A stretch of 17,500 bases of DNA from Syntrophaceae bacterium UBA7544. GTDB taxonomy: Bacteria; Desulfobacterota; Syntrophia; Syntrophales; Smithellaceae. The position numbers and the translations under genes were made by a program. Positions 14,903 through 17,500 of the stretch are shown one piece after another. Below the pieces are notes generated by a model. The model ran no database searches. It saw only the letters and a program-made list of their open reading frames with translations, and was not told where the DNA came from. The stretch lies in the NCBI GenBank assembly GCA_002479215.1, contig DLME01000289.1, positions 1-17,500 on the forward strand, read 5' to 3'. The first letter of the stretch is position 1; each line of letters opens with the position of its first letter.

Positions 14903-15781
14903 TTGCCGGCATCCATTGATCTAACTTTCCATAAAAAACCTTCTATGTTCGTTACCGCTTTTAGGGCGCTTTTGGGACGAAGATCTAAATTCGATGCCCA
15001 AAAATATTTACCCATAATTACGGTATCGCGAGACGGTATAGTTCCCGATAAGGAGCAATTGGCCAGATTTAACAAAGTATGTCAGATAAAAAACTCCGAT
15101 AGACTTCCGCTTATTTACCTGCTCACCTATATTTATCCCCTTGTTCAGATAATGCTCGCCCGCAAAGAAGCCCCTTTATCACTGTTTGTAGTATTGAACA
15201 GCCAGATGCAGATAGTCCAACATCGGCATATCGGTCTTGATGAGAAACTTGATGTTTACTGTGAACTTGCCCATCATCGAATTGTGGAAAAAGGACTGGA
15301 AATAGAAATTAAATCATTCGTAAAAATTGCCGCGGAAAAGGTTTGGGAGAATACACTGACATTTTATTACCGTGGTAAATTCGGTTCGCCCGATTCAGTA
15401 TACACGCCACTGCAGTTTGAATCTATCCCTGATGCCCCTGAGGTTGCCCGTTGGTTCTTGCCCGGAAATATCGGCTATAGTTTTGCCGGTATATCAGGCG
15501 ATGGCAATCCTATCCATTATTTACGTCCATATGCAAGGCTTTTGGGATTCAAACGTGATTTTGCCCAGCCTTTGCTAGTACTGGCAGGATCTCTGGAGCG
15601 GCTCCTGCAGGACAGCAGCGAAAAATCCTTTTGCCTGGATATCGCTTTTAAAGGGCCTCTCTATTATGAAAATAATGTAATTTTAAAAAGCGCTCTTGCC
15701 TCCGGCATTAAACGTTTTGATATCTATGAGGAAGGTAATCCGCGTCCCTGCATCTGCGGCACCTTCAAAACTTGTATATAA
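14903..15781 (+). CDS. MaoC-like hot-dog domain protein (putative enoyl-CoA hydratase/dehydratase)
   Basis: A 292-residue protein from TTG 14903, or 300 residues from ATG 14879; the TTG is favoured by its strong ribosome site. Counting from the ATG, residues 196-240 read GNIGYSFAGISGDGNPIHYL and onward to the end of the motif, close to the R-specific hydratase signature of MaoC/PhaJ proteins. The catalytic Asp (D208) and His (H213) are kept at the standard D-x4-H spacing. The N-terminal half (about 45-165) is likely a second, degenerate hot-dog fold, as in double-hot-dog dehydratases of fatty-acid or polyketide type. Hydration of a 2-enoyl-thioester is the likely reaction, but the substrate is unknown. 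The gene stands alone between repeats, with no thiolase or acyl-CoA gene beside it. An R1 copy begins 2 bp after the stop. Confidence 0.7.
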   Translation: MPASIDLTFHKKPSMFVTAFRALLGRRSKFDAQKYLPIITVSRDGIVPDKEQLARFNKVCQIKNSDRLPLIYLLTYIYPLVQIMLARKEAPLSLFVVLNSQMQIVQHRHIGLDEKLDVYCELAHHRIVEKGLEIEIKSFVKIAAEKVWENTLTFYYRGKFGSPDSVYTPLQFESIPDAPEVARWFLPGNIGYSFAGISGDGNPIHYLRPYARLLGFKRDFAQPLLVLAGSLERLLQDSSEKSFCLDIAFKGPLYYENNVILKSALASGIKRFDIYEEGNPRPCICGTFKTCI

Positions 15782-15783
15782 TA

Positions 15784-15901
15784 TCATTTCTAAATCAGAG
15801 ATGATATCGAAGCGGCAAGGTGAAGACGACGCAGTCCACCGCTACGGATTGAAGAAGCCGACGACGCCCCCAACAAAAATAGCGCTTTGATTGAGAATTG
15901 G
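15784..15901. repeat. R1 repeat copy B, longer variant
   Basis: The left end TCATTTCTAAATCAGAG (15784-15800) and right end CTTTGATTGAGAATTGG (15885-15901) are inverted with 13 of 17 positions matching. The interior matches copy A (GATATCGAAGCGGCAAGG on the left, CAACAAAAATAGCGCTTTGA on the right), with about 32 extra bases between two GACGACG strings. It begins right after the stop codon of the MaoC-like gene, just as copy A meets the lhgO-like stop. Confidence 0.65.
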
Positions 15902-16178
15902 AATAAGATCTATTGATAATCAGTAACATCCATGCTAAATAAAAATCACAGGGATAGTCATAAAAATTATTATCAGCTCAATATCAAGCTCCGAGCTATT
16001 CTCGCCCTATTCTAAAATGAATTTTATCCCTTCTCTACAAGAAGGCAGAGGAAAGTAAAAAAGTTTTTCCCAATATCAACCGCAGCAAAGTCCGAATTAA
16101 CAGAAAACAGAGGAAATGATATTCATAATAGTTTAACACATTTTAAAAATTCCTGGAACGCAGGGAGAGAAGAAAATT
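15902..16178. other. Leader/intergenic region upstream of the phosphofructokinase gene
   Basis: AT-rich sequence without a credible ORF. It holds one candidate promoter (15913-15941) and a small CCTTCT/AGAAGG inverted repeat near 16030 that lacks a T-run. Nothing recognisable as a riboswitch was seen. Confidence 0.4.
15913..15941 (+). promoter_or_regulatory. Weak candidate promoter upstream of pfk
   Basis: TTGATA (15913-15918), a 17-bp spacer and TAAATA (15936-15941), just outside the R1 end. It would leave a leader of about 230 nt. Other AT-rich hexamers nearby are possible, so support is weak. Confidence 0.28.
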
Positions 16179-17282
16179 ATGAAAATGAAAATAGCCATAT
16201 TAACAGGCGGAGGAGACTGCCCGGGGCTCAATGGCGCAGTCAAGTGGGTAACGAAAAGCGCGCTTGATCCAAGGATTGCGGTAAACCGTTCTATGTCATT
16301 TGAAGTTCTGGGCATTACCGAAGGCTGGAAGGGCATCATCGAGGTTGATCCCGACAATCCGAAAAGCTGCGAGAGGTACATCAAACATTTAGACGAAGAG
16401 GTCGTCCGGGCATGGGATCGTTACGGAGGAACAAACCTGGGAACGTCACGGACAAATCCGTTTAATCCCCAAAATGACCGTTCGGCAAAGCTAATTGATA
16501 ACATCAAAAAGTTAGGAATTGATGCGCTTGTTGTCATCGGCGGCGAAGATACCCTAGGTGTCGCCTATAAATTACATAAGCTGGGTATCAAAACAGTGGG
16601 TATTCCCAAGACAATCGACAACGATCTCGCGGGAACAGAATATTCGCTCGGTTTTGACACGGCGGTTAACGTTATCATGGAAGAAATCGACCGGCTCAGA
16701 ACAACCGCCGGCTCCCACAGCCGTATTTTTGTTGTGGAAACAATGGGACGCCATGCCGGCTGGCTTGCTCTCCACGGTGGCGAATGTAGCGGGGCGTATA
16801 TTATTCTGATACCGGAGTATCCTTTCAAGATGGAACGTGTATGTGAACTTTTGCGGCAACGGCATGGCCGTGAAATCAATTATTCCATCATTGTGGTTGC
16901 CGAAGCGGCCAAGCCCGCAGGCGGGCAGGAATTCCTCAAAGATAGTTACATAGACGATTTCGGGCATGAGTCGATAGGCGGAATTGCCAGTTACGTTGCC
17001 GCTGAAATTGAACGCAAAACTGGGTTTGAATCACGCCACATAATCCTGAGTCATCTCCAGCGCGGCGGATCACCTTCCGCCCGCGATCGTCTGATGGCCA
17101 GATGGTTTGGCATTGCCGCTGTGGACATGATTATCAATGAGGATTTCGGACGCATGGTCAGTTTGGTGGGCGGAGAAATTACCGGTGTTCCCCTGAAAGA
17201 AATTATCAATAAATTAAAATTAGTAGACGTAGAAAAGTATTATGATACGGAAAGGTATAACGGACGAAGAACCATTCTGTAA
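16179..17282 (+). CDS. pfk: 6-phosphofructokinase with PPi-type active-site residues
   Basis: A 367-residue PfkA-family enzyme phosphorylating fructose 6-phosphate. Motifs in order: GGGDCPGLN (10-18), GGEDT (121-125), PKTIDND (143-149) with catalytic D147, ETMGRHAG (187-194) and LQRGGSPSARDR (293-304). At the two positions that separate phosphoryl donors (Gly104 and Gly124 in the E. coli enzyme) it has Asp (D124) and Lys (K144). That is the D/K pair of pyrophosphate-dependent enzymes, and the length fits the long mixed-substrate group. It probably runs reversibly in glycolysis/gluconeogenesis with PPi, which suits an energy-limited anaerobe (inference). GGGAGAG precedes ATG 16179; M3 at 16185 is an alternative start. 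An R3 repeat begins 8 bp past the stop. Confidence 0.93.
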   Translation: MKMKIAILTGGGDCPGLNGAVKWVTKSALDPRIAVNRSMSFEVLGITEGWKGIIEVDPDNPKSCERYIKHLDEEVVRAWDRYGGTNLGTSRTNPFNPQNDRSAKLIDNIKKLGIDALVVIGGEDTLGVAYKLHKLGIKTVGIPKTIDNDLAGTEYSLGFDTAVNVIMEEIDRLRTTAGSHSRIFVVETMGRHAGWLALHGGECSGAYIILIPEYPFKMERVCELLRQRHGREINYSIIVVAEAAKPAGGQEFLKDSYIDDFGHESIGGIASYVAAEIERKTGFESRHIILSHLQRGGSPSARDRLMARWFGIAAVDMIINEDFGRMVSLVGGEITGVPLKEIINKLKLVDVEKYYDTERYNGRRTIL

Positions 17283-17290
17283 AAACCGCT

Positions 17291-17500
17291 TTCACGAATA
17301 AACACAATTGAAGCTCTTCGCGGCAAGCCGCAAAGAATCTTCGATTCATAAGGAACAATCTCATTCAGTATTCGCTCGCTTACTCCACAGCAAGCTATGG
17401 AGAATGCGCTTGCTAACGAATTCAGGCCCGACAACAAACATCGACATCACACCCCATATTTTGTGGCCAAAATCATCTTGACACACAAAATCCTTCTTCA
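17291..17500. repeat. R3 long dispersed repeat, copy 2 (cut by window end)
   Basis: Aligns base for base with 9615-9824 without gaps. The first hairpin keeps its pairing through a C-G to T-A exchange (arms TCTTCGCGGC/GCCGCAAAGA). The third changes from CCGCA/TGCGG to CCATA/TGTGG, with one A-T replacement and one T-G wobble. TTGACA lies at 17478-17483, and the window ends after exactly 17 more bases, where the -10 box sits in the other copy. Confidence 0.8.

Noticed and set aside
16028..16046. CCTTCT/AGAAGG inverted repeat as a terminator
   Set aside because: Only six base pairs and no following T-run on either strand.
16542..16556. GGEDT as a variant GGDEF diguanylate cyclase motif
   Set aside because: It sits at the donor-binding loop of a clear phosphofructokinase, with all other PFK motifs in order.

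Overview
The window reads like a chromosomal segment of a moderately AT-rich, anaerobic Gram-negative bacterium, most plausibly Desulfobacterota (a Syntrophus/Smithella-like deltaproteobacterium). This is an inference from a phosphofructokinase with the residues of PPi-dependent enzymes, an OFA-type carboxylate transporter, a secreted DUF3300/DUF2950 pair, MaoC and short-chain dehydrogenase proteins, and many structured intergenic repeats. No rRNA, tRNA, CRISPR array, transposase or phage gene was seen.

Layout. 1-273: 3' end of a short-chain dehydrogenase (+). 386-1486: LhgO-type FAD oxidoreductase (-). 1765-3068: exonuclease III and a small GAF/DUF484-like protein, translationally coupled (+). 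3342-5120: a small exported membrane protein and an MFS carboxylate transporter (both -). 5151-9269: a Ski2-like helicase and UvrB, probably one transcript (+). 9877-12057: a membrane hybrid histidine kinase, clearly more GC-rich than its neighbours (+). 12236-14423: a two-gene secreted DUF3300-DUF2950 operon (-). 14903-15781: a MaoC-like hot-dog protein (+). 16179-17282: phosphofructokinase with PPi-type residues (+).

The genes are mostly ordinary; the unusual content lies between them. Three dispersed repeat families fill most of the larger gaps. R1 is an 86-118 bp MITE-like element with 17-bp terminal inverted repeats (310-395, 15784-15901, and a right end to 14791); one copy supplies the stop codon of the lhgO-like gene. 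R2 is a modular chain of near-perfect hairpins joined by a conserved 20-nt linker (1564-1694 on the minus strand; 3111-3291 and 9492-9631 on the plus strand), with compensatory base changes between copies. R3 is a gap-free 210-bp repeat (9615-9824 and 17291-17500, about 87% identical by eye) that also shows paired arm changes. It carries a TTGACA box; the first copy abuts TATACT at 17-bp spacing and so forms a consensus-like sigma70 promoter feeding the histidine kinase. The second copy is cut off by the window end exactly where its -10 box should lie.

Other sequence scars are a 37-nt near-copy of the uvrB UVR-motif coding sequence stranded between genes at 14645-14681, and a 55-bp mini-insert bracketed by a 9-bp direct repeat (14686-14758) whose core recurs inside the R2 copy at 9551-9590.
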